Shown here: in pieces, positions 23,961 through 32,580 of the stretch
Layout of the letters: every line of letters begins with the position of its first letter
How positions within the stretch are numbered: the first letter of the stretch is position 1
NCBI RefSeq assembly: GCF_902491705.1
Contig: NZ_CABUIW010000012.1
Location: forward strand, 1 to 44,589
From: an uncultured Lactobacillus sp.
Lineage (GTDB): Bacteria; Bacillota; Bacilli; Lactobacillales; Lactobacillaceae
Direction of reading: 5' to 3'
Length of the DNA: 44,589 bases
Notes under the pieces: model-generated
Told to the model about the DNA's origin: nothing
Databases searched by the model: none
The model's input: only the letters and a program-made list of their open reading frames with translations
Position numbers and translations under genes: made by a program

Positions 23961-25964
23961 ATGGCAGAAATTACTCTTGATGAAGCCAAAAAAGAGGCTG
24001 CTTCACTTAGAACCCAATTGAATAAATGGGCTGATGCATACTACTCAAAGGATGCACCCGTAGTTGAAGATAATGTCTACGATCAAAGCTATGAACGCTT
24101 ATTAAAACTAGAAAAAGATTTCCCTGAGATAGTCACACCTGATTCAATTACTCAAAGAGTTGGTGGACAAATCGACAGTGACTTTACTAAGGTAGAGCAC
24201 CCAATTCCTATGCTTTCAATGGGGGATGTCTTTTCAAAAGAAGAATTAAAAGAATTTGACCAACGTATGCAAAAGTTAGTTGGTCATCCTGTGGAATACA
24301 ATGTTGAATTGAAGATCGATGGTTTGTCATTGTCACTTGAATATGAAAACGGCAAGCTAGTTCGTGCTTCAACTCGTGGTAATGGTTACGTTGGTGAAGA
24401 CGTAACGGCCAATGCGCACTACATTGCCGATATTCCGCAAACTTTACCTGAGCCTTTAACTATTGAAGTTCGCGGGGAATGTTATATGGGCAAAGAAGCC
24501 TTTGCCAAGTTAAATGAAGAGCGCGAAGAACAAGGCTTAAGCGTTTTTGCTAACCCTCGTAATGCGGCAGCGGGATCACTTCGCCAGCTCGATCCTAAGG
24601 TAACTAAGAAGCGCCAGCTAAGCACATTTATCTATACTTGGGTAAATCCGCCACAAGGCATTACTAGCCAGCACCAAGCAATTGAGCGCATGCATGAGTT
24701 AGGCTTTCACACTAACGAAACCGGCCGTAAATTAGCTACGCTAGATGAAATCTTTGCCTTTATTGATGAATATACAGCTAAGCGTAACAGCTTAACTTAT
24801 GGCATCGACGGCATTGTTTTAAAGATCGATGATTTAAATATCGAGCAAACTTTGGGTAACACTGTTAAAGTGCCACGTTGGGAAATTGCTTATAAATTTC
24901 CACCAGAAGAACAAGAAACTATTGTCCGCGACATCGTTTGGACAGTTGGTCGTACCGGTGTTGTAACGCCTACTGCTGTGATGGATCCAGTTCAACTTGC
25001 AGGAACTACTGTAGCGCGTGCTTCTTTGCACAATCCCGATTACTTAAATGAAAAGGGTGTCCGCATTGGCGACACGGTTAAGTTGCACAAAGCCGGCGAC
25101 ATTATCCCAGAAATTTCTGAGGTTGTTTTAGCTAAGAGACCAGCAGATTCAGAACCTTACAAGATTCCTGATACTTGTCCTTCCTGTGGACAAAAGTTAG
25201 TTCACTTAGAAGATGAAGTTGCCCTTCGTTGCATTAACCCATCTTGCCCAGCTCAAGTAGAGGAAGGTATTACGCACTTTGCTTCCCGTCCTGCTATGAA
25301 TATCGCTGGTTTGGGTCCCAAGATCGTTAAGCAATTAATTGCCCAAGATTTGGTTCATAACGTCGCAGATCTTTACCACTTAACTGCAGATGATTTAGCT
25401 CAACTTGACCACTTTAAAGAAAAATCAATCAATAATTTGCTTACTGCAATTAATAATTCCAAGTCAAATTCAGTTGAATTATTGATCACTGGTCTTGGAA
25501 TTGACCACGTTGGTGCTAAAGCTGCACGTTTAATTGCCCAAAAATTTAAAAATCTGTCAAAGATTATGGCTCAAGGCGTGCAAGATATTGCTTCAATAGA
25601 TACAATAGGCATGACGATTGCTGAATCGATGACTACGTATTTTGCTCAACCAGAAGTGCAAAAGTTAATTGAAGAATTACGCGAAAGCGGCTTGAACATG
25701 GATTATCTTGGTGAAGATGAAGAAGAAGCTCCTGACAATCCATTTAAAGATAAAACGGTTGTATTAACTGGTAAATTAGAGCATTATACAAGAAGTGAAT
25801 TTACCAAGAAATTGCAAGCATTAGGTGCCAAGGTTACAGGTTCTGTTTCTAAGAAAACTAACTATGTAATTTATGGTAAAGATGCCGGATCAAAATTTAA
25901 TAAGGCCGAGCAATTGGGAGTTCCACTTTTAACCGAAGAAGAAGCAATTGCACAAATTGAATAA
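23961..25964 (+). CDS. ligA: NAD+-dependent DNA ligase LigA
   Basis: Seals nicks in replication and repair using NAD+. The 667-aa protein has the Ia region, adenylation domain with Lys118 in the KxDG motif (ELKIDGLS), an OB fold, a four-Cys zinc finger (CPSC...CINPSC, about 404-427), helix-hairpin-helix repeats and a C-terminal BRCT domain (from about KTVVLTGKLEHYTRSEFTKK). AGGAGG lies 8 nt before the ATG. Positioned between pcrA and camS as in other lactobacilli. Confidence 0.98.
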   Translation: MAEITLDEAKKEAASLRTQLNKWADAYYSKDAPVVEDNVYDQSYERLLKLEKDFPEIVTPDSITQRVGGQIDSDFTKVEHPIPMLSMGDVFSKEELKEFDQRMQKLVGHPVEYNVELKIDGLSLSLEYENGKLVRASTRGNGYVGEDVTANAHYIADIPQTLPEPLTIEVRGECYMGKEAFAKLNEEREEQGLSVFANPRNAAAGSLRQLDPKVTKKRQLSTFIYTWVNPPQGITSQHQAIERMHELGFHTNETGRKLATLDEIFAFIDEYTAKRNSLTYGIDGIVLKIDDLNIEQTLGNTVKVPRWEIAYKFPPEEQETIVRDIVWTVGRTGVVTPTAVMDPVQLAGTTVARASLHNPDYLNEKGVRIGDTVKLHKAGDIIPEISEVVLAKRPADSEPYKIPDTCPSCGQKLVHLEDEVALRCINPSCPAQVEEGITHFASRPAMNIAGLGPKIVKQLIAQDLVHNVADLYHLTADDLAQLDHFKEKSINNLLTAINNSKSNSVELLITGLGIDHVGAKAARLIAQKFKNLSKIMAQGVQDIASIDTIGMTIAESMTTYFAQPEVQKLIEELRESGLNMDYLGEDEEEAPDNPFKDKTVVLTGKLEHYTRSEFTKKLQALGAKVTGSVSKKTNYVIYGKDAGSKFNKAEQLGVPLLTEEEAIAQIE

Positions 25965-25977
25965 AGGGACAATTATT

Positions 25978-27126
25978 GTGAAAAAATATTTGCAGATTAT
26001 GGCTTTGGCTGGGGTAATGATTACCCTGAGTGGTTGTGGCCGATTAAAAGATTCAAGTTTAGCCAACAATGCGACAACTACTTCTACAACTAAGAAAAAG
26101 AATTATCAAACGACTAACACAGGCACTAGCGGCTACAGCGTTTTGTTAAAAAATGGTCGCTACGTTACTAGTCCTATTTCTGGTTTAACAGCTACTGATA
26201 ACGATAATTCAGTAGATACCAGAGAATTAGAACGTGGTTTGATTCAAATCTCTAAGAACCAATTTTCAACTAACCAATATGTTTTCCAAGAAGGTCAATA
26301 TCTAGATACTTCAACTGTTACTGATTGGCTGACTAGAAAATCCAAGAGCAATCCAAATGGTTTAAACCCTGCTAATAATGGCAAGACTGGTACAGACACC
26401 AGAAATCCAATTTATTTGGAAGAAATTGTTGAACAAGACTACTTGACTGGTTCTGGTTCTAAATATTCAATCGGCGGGATGAGCTTAGGCTTAGCCATGA
26501 ATTCCGTTGACTATTACCAAAAGAAGCGTAACGGTGCCGAATTCCAAACCGATATTTCAAGAGCTGACCAACGTGCTCAAGGCGAAAAGATGGCCAATGA
26601 AATTGTCGCTCGTTTGCGTAAAAAGAAGGCTTTGAAGAATATTCCAATTACTGTTGGATTGTTCTCAAAGACCGGAAAAGATTCATTAGTTGGCGGAACT
26701 TACTTCGCTTACGGGACAGCGGCGTCTAATAGTAGTAAAATAACTAAATGGAAATCCGTGTCGGAAAAAATGCAAGTTTTGCCGACAACTGGTAATGAAA
26801 AGGCAATTAACAGTGACGATGCATCGCACTTTAATGATTTCAAGACGTCTATTCAAAATTATTTCCCTAATATTAGTGGGGTAACGGCAACTTTGCGTTA
26901 TGATAATGGCAAGCTGGCTCAAGAAAATATTTCGGTAACGACCCAGTTTTATGGCTACGAGCAAATTCAAAGTTTTACTCGTTTAGCCTTGTCAACGGCA
27001 AAGAAGTATTTGCCTAATAATATTCCAATTGAAATTAGGATTGGATCGGTTGACGATGTACAAGCTTTAATTGCTAAGGAAACCGGCGATAGTGATTATC
27101 AAGTCCATGTTTATGGCGGCGAATAG
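25978..27126 (+). CDS. camS: CamS-family sex pheromone lipoprotein
   Basis: A 382-aa lipoprotein whose function outside enterococcal pheromone signalling is unknown. I start at GTG 25978, with AAAGGGA eight nt upstream. The lipobox LSGC places the acylated residue at Cys20, after a signal peptide with the core ALAGVMITLSG. A Thr/Lys-rich linker follows, then the globular CamS domain. A longer frame from TTG 25948 would overlap ligA and spoil the signal peptide. In Enterococcus faecalis the cAM373 pheromone is cut from the CamS signal peptide; whether any peptide is released here is unknown. gatC follows after 11 nt. Confidence 0.9.
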   Translation: MKKYLQIMALAGVMITLSGCGRLKDSSLANNATTTSTTKKKNYQTTNTGTSGYSVLLKNGRYVTSPISGLTATDNDNSVDTRELERGLIQISKNQFSTNQYVFQEGQYLDTSTVTDWLTRKSKSNPNGLNPANNGKTGTDTRNPIYLEEIVEQDYLTGSGSKYSIGGMSLGLAMNSVDYYQKKRNGAEFQTDISRADQRAQGEKMANEIVARLRKKKALKNIPITVGLFSKTGKDSLVGGTYFAYGTAASNSSKITKWKSVSEKMQVLPTTGNEKAINSDDASHFNDFKTSIQNYFPNISGVTATLRYDNGKLAQENISVTTQFYGYEQIQSFTRLALSTAKKYLPNNIPIEIRIGSVDDVQALIAKETGDSDYQVHVYGGE

Positions 27127-27137
27127 GAGGTATTTGC

Positions 27138-27446
27138 GTGGAAATCACAAAAGATACTATTAAACACGTTGCGACTCTTTCGCGACTTGCGTTTAATGAG
27201 GAAGAATTAGATAAATTTACTGATCAAATGGGATCAATCATCAACATGGCTGATCAACTTAGTGAAGTTGATACTGAAGGTGTTGATGAAACTGTCCAAG
27301 TTGTTGATCGTGATACTGTCTTCAGAGAAGATAAACCTGAACACTGGCAAGGACAAACTAGAGAAACTTTGATGGAAAACGTTCCTGAAAAGGCTAACGG
27401 CTACATTAAGGTTCCTGTAATTATTAATAAGGATGAGGACGAGTAA
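27138..27446 (+). CDS. gatC: Asp-tRNA(Asn)/Glu-tRNA(Gln) amidotransferase subunit C
   Basis: Small 102-aa subunit that holds GatA and GatB together. Typical sequence: KHVATLSRLAFNEEELDKF and the C-terminal FREDKPEHW. Start is GTG with a perfect AGGAGG at 7-nt spacing. The stop overlaps the gatA start by one base. Confidence 0.97.
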   Translation: MEITKDTIKHVATLSRLAFNEEELDKFTDQMGSIINMADQLSEVDTEGVDETVQVVDRDTVFREDKPEHWQGQTRETLMENVPEKANGYIKVPVIINKDEDE

Positions 27447-28885
27447 TGAATTACTTAAACGAAAATATTGATTCATTAAACAAAAAGCTTGCCAGCGGTG
27501 AATTGTCAGCAGATAAGTTGGCTAAAGACACTGTAGCAAACATTAAAGATACAGATAAGAAATTAAACGCTTGGATCACTGTTTTAGATGATGCAAAGCC
27601 TGCAGAAAACCTTGACTACTCAAAGAGCAAGTTAGCAGGTATTCCAATTGCTATTAAGGACAACATCATCACTAATGGTGTTAAGACTACTGCTGCTAGT
27701 CACATTTTGTACAACTATATGCCAATGTACGACGCAACAGTTATTTCTAAGCTTAAGAAGGCTGGCGCAACCTTTGTAGGTAAGACCAACATGGATGAAT
27801 TCGCTATGGGTTCATCAACTGAACACTCATACTACGGTGCTACCCACAACCCTTGGAACTTAGACAAGGTTCCTGGTGGTTCATCCGGTGGTTCTGCAGC
27901 AGCAGTTGCCGGTGGTCAAGTAGTTGCAGCCTTAGGTTCAGATACTGGTGGTTCAATTCGTCAACCTGCCGCATTTAACGGTATCTTTGGTATTAAGCCA
28001 ACTTACGGCCGTGTATCTCGTTGGGGTCTTATCGCATTTGGTTCTTCACTTGATCAAATCGGTGTAATGACTAAGCGCGTTAAGGATTCAGCAGAAGTAT
28101 TGAACGTTATTGCTGGTGCAGACGAACACGATTCAACTGTTTCAACTCGTGAAGTTCCTGACTTTACTAAGTTCATCGGTCAAGATGTTAAGGGCCTTCG
28201 CGTAGCTGTTCCTAAGGAATACATGGAAGCAGTTGACGGCAAGATGCGTGAAGTTATCCAAAAGCAAATCGATGCTTTAAAGGATGCTGGCGCAATTATC
28301 AACGAAGTATCATTGCCACATACTAAGTACGTAGTTCCTGATTACTACATCATCGCTTCAAGTGAAGCTTCATCAAACTTGCAAAGATACGATGGTATTC
28401 GTTACGGCTACCGTGCAAAAGACACTAAGAACTTACTTGACGTTTACGTTAAGTCACGTTCTGAAGGCTTTGGTACAGAAGTTAAGCGTCGTATCATGCT
28501 TGGTTCATTTGCACTTTCAGCTGGTTCATACGACAGATTCTTCAGACAAGCTGCTAAGGTTAGAACATTAATTTGCGATGACTTTGACAAGATCTTTGCT
28601 GAAAATGATGTAATTGTTGGACCAACAACTACTGAACCTGCATTTGGTATTGGCGAAGAAGTTTCTGACCCAATCAAGATGTACAACAACGATATTTTGA
28701 CTATTTCTGCAAACTTAGCAGGTATTCCTGCAGCTAGTGTTCCAGCTGGTTTAGTTGACGGCATGCCTGTCGGCTTACAAATTATGGCTAAGCGTTTTGA
28801 TGAGGGTAATGTCTTCAAGACTGCTGACTTTATTGAACGTTCTAACAAGTTTTATGAAAAAACACCAACTGGAATGGAGGACTAA
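27446..28885 (+). CDS. gatA: Asp-tRNA(Asn)/Glu-tRNA(Gln) amidotransferase subunit A
   Basis: Glutaminase subunit of GatCAB, supplying ammonia for making Gln-tRNA(Gln) and Asn-tRNA(Asn) from mischarged precursors. The 479-aa protein belongs to the amidase-signature family. The Ser-cisSer-Lys triad maps to Lys71 (AIKDN), Ser146 (GGSSGGS) and Ser170 (DTGGSIRQP). Its presence implies indirect Gln-tRNA formation, usual in lactobacilli. Codons are strongly biased to GGT, GCT, CGT and AAG compared with accessory genes in the window, suggesting high expression. Confidence 0.98.
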   Translation: MNYLNENIDSLNKKLASGELSADKLAKDTVANIKDTDKKLNAWITVLDDAKPAENLDYSKSKLAGIPIAIKDNIITNGVKTTAASHILYNYMPMYDATVISKLKKAGATFVGKTNMDEFAMGSSTEHSYYGATHNPWNLDKVPGGSSGGSAAAVAGGQVVAALGSDTGGSIRQPAAFNGIFGIKPTYGRVSRWGLIAFGSSLDQIGVMTKRVKDSAEVLNVIAGADEHDSTVSTREVPDFTKFIGQDVKGLRVAVPKEYMEAVDGKMREVIQKQIDALKDAGAIINEVSLPHTKYVVPDYYIIASSEASSNLQRYDGIRYGYRAKDTKNLLDVYVKSRSEGFGTEVKRRIMLGSFALSAGSYDRFFRQAAKVRTLICDDFDKIFAENDVIVGPTTTEPAFGIGEEVSDPIKMYNNDILTISANLAGIPAASVPAGLVDGMPVGLQIMAKRFDEGNVFKTADFIERSNKFYEKTPTGMED

Positions 28886-28889
28886 TTGA

Positions 28890-30320
28890 ATGAATTTTAA
28901 ATCGACTATCGGACTTGAAGTCCACTTCGAATTAAAGACAAAGAGCAAGATTTTCTCTCCTTCACCAGTAACCTACGGTGCTGAACAAAACACGGAGACT
29001 AATGTTATTGACTGGGCTATGCCTGGTACTTTGCCAATGGTTAACAAGAACGTTTACCGTTTAGGTATTATGGTTGCCATTGCTACTCATGCTCACATTT
29101 TGCCAACTACTCACTTTGACCGTAAGAACTACTTCTATCCTGATAACCCAAAGGCTTACCAGATTACTCAGTTCTTCCAACCACTTGCTCGTGACGGTTA
29201 TATTGAAGTTGAAGTTCGCGGCAAGAAGAAGAGAATCGGTATCCACGAAATGCACATCGAAGAAGATGCCGGTAAGAACACTCACGGAACCAACGGCTTT
29301 TCATACGTTGACTTGAACCGTCAAGGTGTTCCACTTCTTGAAGTTGTTTCTGAACCTGACATGGAAGACCCAGAAGAAGCTTACGCATACCTTGAAAAAT
29401 TACGTAAGATTGTTCAATTTACTGGTGCTTCTGACGTTAAGATGGAAGAAGGTTCAATGCGTGTTGATACCAACATTTCTATCCGTCCTGCAGGTCAAAA
29501 GGAACTTGGTACTAAGGTTGAAATGAAGAACTTGAACTCATTTGACCACGTTCGTCGTTCACTTGCATACGAAGAAAAGCGTCAAGAACAAGTTCTTTTA
29601 GCTGGTGGTCACATCCAACTTTCAACTCGTCGTTTTGACGAAGCAACTGGTAAGACTGTTTTGGAACGTGTTAAGGAAGGTGCTTCTGACTACCGTTACT
29701 TCCCAGAACCAGATATTGCTCCTGATCACATTAGCCAAGAATGGATCGATCAAATTGCTAAGGAACTTCCAAAGAGCCCATTTGATCGTTACGATGACTA
29801 TGTAAACAAGTTTGGTTTGAAGCCATATGACGCAAATGTTTTGCTTCAAACTAAGGAAAGTTCAGACTTCTTTGATGCAGCTGTAGCAGCTGGTGCTGAT
29901 CCAACTCTTGCAGCTAACTGGATGAACACTCAAGTAAATGGTTACTTGAACGATCACCGTGTAAGTTTGAATGACATTAAGCTTACTCCAGAACACTTGG
30001 CAGAAATGATCAAGTTGATCAAGGATGGTACTATTTCATCCAAGATCGCTAAGAAGGTCTTTGCTGAAACTATTGCTAACGGTACTGATCCTAAGAAGTA
30101 CGTTGAAGATAATGGTATGGTTCAATTATCAGATACTTCAGTATTGGCACCAATGGTTAAGAAGGTTGTTGACGATAACCCTCAATCAGTTGAAGACTTT
30201 AAGAATGGTAAGGACCGTGCAATCGGCTTCTTAGTTGGTCAAATCATGAAGCAAACTCGTGGTAAGGCTAACCCTAAGATGGTTAACAAGTTGCTTAACC
30301 AAGAATTGCAAAGTCGTTAA
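28890..30320 (+). CDS. gatB: Asp-tRNA(Asn)/Glu-tRNA(Gln) amidotransferase subunit B
   Basis: tRNA-binding kinase subunit that phosphorylates the mischarged amino acid and receives ammonia from GatA. The 476-aa protein opens with GLEVHFELKTKSKIFSP and has PDNPKAYQITQF and a C-terminal YqeY-like tail (GFLVGQIMKQTRGKANPKMV). GGAGG in the end of gatA serves as ribosome site, 4 nt after that stop. Complete. Confidence 0.98.
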   Translation: MNFKSTIGLEVHFELKTKSKIFSPSPVTYGAEQNTETNVIDWAMPGTLPMVNKNVYRLGIMVAIATHAHILPTTHFDRKNYFYPDNPKAYQITQFFQPLARDGYIEVEVRGKKKRIGIHEMHIEEDAGKNTHGTNGFSYVDLNRQGVPLLEVVSEPDMEDPEEAYAYLEKLRKIVQFTGASDVKMEEGSMRVDTNISIRPAGQKELGTKVEMKNLNSFDHVRRSLAYEEKRQEQVLLAGGHIQLSTRRFDEATGKTVLERVKEGASDYRYFPEPDIAPDHISQEWIDQIAKELPKSPFDRYDDYVNKFGLKPYDANVLLQTKESSDFFDAAVAAGADPTLAANWMNTQVNGYLNDHRVSLNDIKLTPEHLAEMIKLIKDGTISSKIAKKVFAETIANGTDPKKYVEDNGMVQLSDTSVLAPMVKKVVDDNPQSVEDFKNGKDRAIGFLVGQIMKQTRGKANPKMVNKLLNQELQSR

Positions 30321-30345
30321 TTTTTAGAACGTTAAGGTAGTAATT

Positions 30346-31266
30346 ATGACTAGTAAAGCAAGATTAATTTATAATCCTGTATCCGGTCACGAGCAAATGC
30401 CCAAAAATGTGGCCGATATTTTAGATGTGTTAGAGCAAGCTGGTTATGAAGCTAGTGCTTTTAGAACTACACCTGAAGAAAATAGTGCTCGCAATGAAGC
30501 TACACGTGCTGCAAAAGAAGGTTTTGACTTAATTGTTGCAGCTGGTGGTGATGGTACAATCAATGAAGTTGTTAATGGAATCGCCTTTTTGGAAAAAAGA
30601 CCTAAGATGGCAATTATTCCAGCAGGTACAACTAATGATTATGCCCGTGCATTAGCTATCCCACGTGATGATATTCCAAGTGCTGCAAAGGTAATCTTGA
30701 AGAATAAGACACGTAAAATGGATATCGGTAAAGCAATTTTTGGTGATCAAACTCAATATTTTGTAAATATTGCTGCCAGCGGTTCTTTAACAGAATTAAC
30801 ATATGGCGTGCCATCAGAAGTAAAGTCAGCTTTGGGTTATGCCGCATATCTGATTAAGGGTGCAGAAATGTTGCCTCACTTAACTGAAAATGAAATGCGC
30901 TTAACTTATGATGATGGTGTTTATGAAGGCAAGCTCTCAATGTTCTTGCTTGGGATGACCAACTCAATCGGTGGTTTTGAACAAGTTATGCCTGATGCAC
31001 AACTTAGTGACGGACTTTTCCAATTGATCGTGGTTAAGCCTTCAGACCCTGTCAGCATGATGAAGTTGATGGCTTTAGCATTGAATGGTAAGCACGTTGA
31101 TGATCCTAATATCATCTATACCAAGACTAGAAGCTTAAATGCAGAATTGATTGGTAAAAGCAAGGGACAAGATTTACCAGTTAACCTTGATGGTGAAATT
31201 GGTGGATATTGCCCAGTTGAATTCCATAATTTACAACAACATATTGAATTTTATGTTGGTAGATAA
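30346..31266 (+). CDS. dagK: Diacylglycerol kinase (DagK, lipid kinase YegS/BmrU family)
   Basis: Soluble kinase that rephosphorylates diacylglycerol to phosphatidic acid. In Gram-positives it recycles the diacylglycerol left when LtaS uses phosphatidylglycerol, linking it functionally to the LtaS-like gene at 101-3067. The 306-aa protein has the GGDGT nucleotide motif at 67-71 and the N-terminal RLIYNPVSG. AAGG precedes the ATG 25 nt after gatB, so it ends the gatCAB transcript, as in Staphylococcus and other lactobacilli. Confidence 0.95.
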   Translation: MTSKARLIYNPVSGHEQMPKNVADILDVLEQAGYEASAFRTTPEENSARNEATRAAKEGFDLIVAAGGDGTINEVVNGIAFLEKRPKMAIIPAGTTNDYARALAIPRDDIPSAAKVILKNKTRKMDIGKAIFGDQTQYFVNIAASGSLTELTYGVPSEVKSALGYAAYLIKGAEMLPHLTENEMRLTYDDGVYEGKLSMFLLGMTNSIGGFEQVMPDAQLSDGLFQLIVVKPSDPVSMMKLMALALNGKHVDDPNIIYTKTRSLNAELIGKSKGQDLPVNLDGEIGGYCPVEFHNLQQHIEFYVGR

Positions 31267-31281
31267 ATTAGATAGACTAGA

Positions 31282-31315
31282 AAAGGGCATTGCCAATGCG
31301 GCAGTGCCTTTTTTG
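31282..31315 (+). terminator. Intrinsic terminator after dagK
   Basis: A 13-bp stem with two G-T wobbles (31282-31294 with 31300-31312), loop AATGC, then T residues. Confidence 0.85.
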
Positions 31316-31326
31316 TGTGAGTGAGA

Positions 31327-31992
31327 ATGAGAAATAGAAATTTAGAATCTTTGTCTTCAGAAGAAAAAGAAGAATTAGAGAGCGTAAAACAGCAGATCAA
31401 AGACTATCGCAAACATGGTCCACATAGCTTCAGAGAGCATTTGCAGAATTTCAATGACAGTGTCATGTCGATCATTGTGACGATCATCGTTTTAGAAATT
31501 AAGCCGCCTGAAAAAGCTGGTAGCTATCAACATTTTATTGCCGATATTGCGGTGTTTTTGATCACTTTTTTCATAATTGCTGAATTTTGTCATAGGTTGC
31601 ATTCGACGTTTGTGACTTTTATTCATAAGCCGAATAAATTAGTAACTATTTTAGATTTTGCTTTTTTGGCAGATTTATCATTATTGCCTGTAATGACGAA
31701 GTGGATTATGGAAAAAGATACGACGTTTGCGGTAATGAATTTTGGGATTGTCTTTTTAATCGCGCAAATATTGCGAATGTTGCTGGCTTATTTTGGCGCG
31801 TTAGCTACTTGGAAGGATTCTAAAGTAGTAGAAGCAGTAATGTTTGAACGATCACGCTGGCGAATTCTTATGGTAACAATGTTAAATGTGGGGCTGATTA
31901 TTCTAGCATTCTTTGAGCCAGAGCTTGCGATGATCATGTATATTGCTTTTCCGCTTATTTCATTTTTCACGCCGGATAGAGTTGTATTTTAA
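31327..31992 (+). CDS. TMEM175-family (DUF1211) membrane protein
   Basis: A ~221-aa membrane protein with a charged N-terminal helix and about six hydrophobic segments. The segment FNDSVMSIIVTIIVLEIKPP matches the conserved TM1 signature (FSDAVFAI.ITLLVLE-like) of the TMEM175 potassium channel family, whose bacterial members form tetrameric K+ channels. It has a single repeat, as usual in bacteria. Ion selectivity is not shown here. Start choice is uncertain: ATG 31327 or GTG 31321, neither with a good Shine-Dalgarno sequence. It shares a bidirectional terminator with the MerR gene. Confidence 0.8.
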   Translation: MRNRNLESLSSEEKEELESVKQQIKDYRKHGPHSFREHLQNFNDSVMSIIVTIIVLEIKPPEKAGSYQHFIADIAVFLITFFIIAEFCHRLHSTFVTFIHKPNKLVTILDFAFLADLSLLPVMTKWIMEKDTTFAVMNFGIVFLIAQILRMLLAYFGALATWKDSKVVEAVMFERSRWRILMVTMLNVGLIILAFFEPELAMIMYIAFPLISFFTPDRVVF

Positions 31993-31999
31993 ATATATC

Positions 32000-32036
32000 A
32001 AAAATGGTAGGATTTAAATCCTACCATCTTTTTTGT
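32000..32036. terminator. Bidirectional terminator between TMEM175-like and merR genes
   Basis: A perfect 10-bp palindromic stem ATGGTAGGAT (32004-32013) / ATCCTACCAT (32018-32027), loop TTAA, with T6 on the plus side and A-run (T on the minus strand) on the other. The merR stop codon is inside the loop. Confidence 0.9.
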
Positions 32037-32460
32037 TTAGAAATTCATTTAAATTCATATTTTCTTTGACGTATTTCTCAGTTCCATCATTTACTGCTGT
32101 TTGATAATATTTGTATTTGAAATTAACTATGTCTAAAGTTCTTTGTAAATCCTGCATTTGTGCTTCGACTTGTTTACGCAATCTCTTGAACATAGCTAAT
32201 CGTGCTGGCAAAGTTTCATCACCTTTTTGGGTTTGTTCCATAAAGACCTGGATATCCTTGATAGGCATCCCTGCCTTTTTGAGGCACTCAATCATTTGAA
32301 TTGCATCAATGTTATCTTGGCTAAATTGACGGATGCCTGATTCAGTCTTTTGCAAATTAGGGATCAAATTCTCTTTGTCATAATATCTAAGAGTAGGGAC
32401 AGATAAATTAAACATGTTGGCTACTTCGCCAATAGAGTAAGTTTTTGCATCTTTTAACAT
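32014..32460 (-). CDS. MerR-family regulator, AdhR-like (thiol sensor candidate)
   Basis: A 148-aa DNA-binding protein: winged HTH at about 8-75 (YSIGEVANMFNLSVPTLRYY), then a dimerising coiled coil (about 80-120). Its only cysteine, Cys59 in MIECLKKAGM, aligns with Cys52 of Bacillus subtilis AdhR (in FIKCMRNAGL as I recall it), the residue that senses aldehydes there. GAGGAAAA precedes the ATG. It is divergent from an alpha/beta hydrolase gene whose promoter has the MerR-type 19-nt spacer with a palindrome, so that gene is the obvious target. A TTAACT/TATAAA pair for its own promoter overlaps the same operator, which would allow autoregulation. Confidence 0.92.
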   Translation of the reverse strand: MLKDAKTYSIGEVANMFNLSVPTLRYYDKENLIPNLQKTESGIRQFSQDNIDAIQMIECLKKAGMPIKDIQVFMEQTQKGDETLPARLAMFKRLRKQVEAQMQDLQRTLDIVNFKYKYYQTAVNDGTEKYVKENMNLNEFLNKKDGRI

Positions 32461-32490
32461 AATTTTCCTCGTATTTTTTATAAAAAGCCC

Positions 32491-32521
32491 TTGACCTAAA
32501 GTTAACTTTAGGTCTTATAGT
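32491..32521 (+). promoter_or_regulatory. MerR-type promoter/operator of the hydrolase gene
   Basis: TTGACC (32491-32496) and TATAGT (32516-32521) are separated by 19 nt, the over-long spacing that MerR activators correct by twisting DNA. A perfect 20-bp palindrome ACCTAAAGTT-AACTTTAGGT (32494-32513) fills the spacer. Confidence 0.88.
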
Positions 32522-32580
32522 AAAACCATCGACATAAGAAATCAAGATTTTAAAACGTAAAAGAAAGGAAAATTATAATT

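Noticed and set aside
25948..25977. TTG at 25948 as the camS start
   Set aside because: It overlaps ligA and would place ten residues before the lipoprotein signal peptide; GTG 25978 has AAAGGGA and gives a clean signal peptide.
28444..28848. Minus-strand 134-codon frame opposite gatA
   Set aside because: Shadow of the biased gatA codons; no independent signals.
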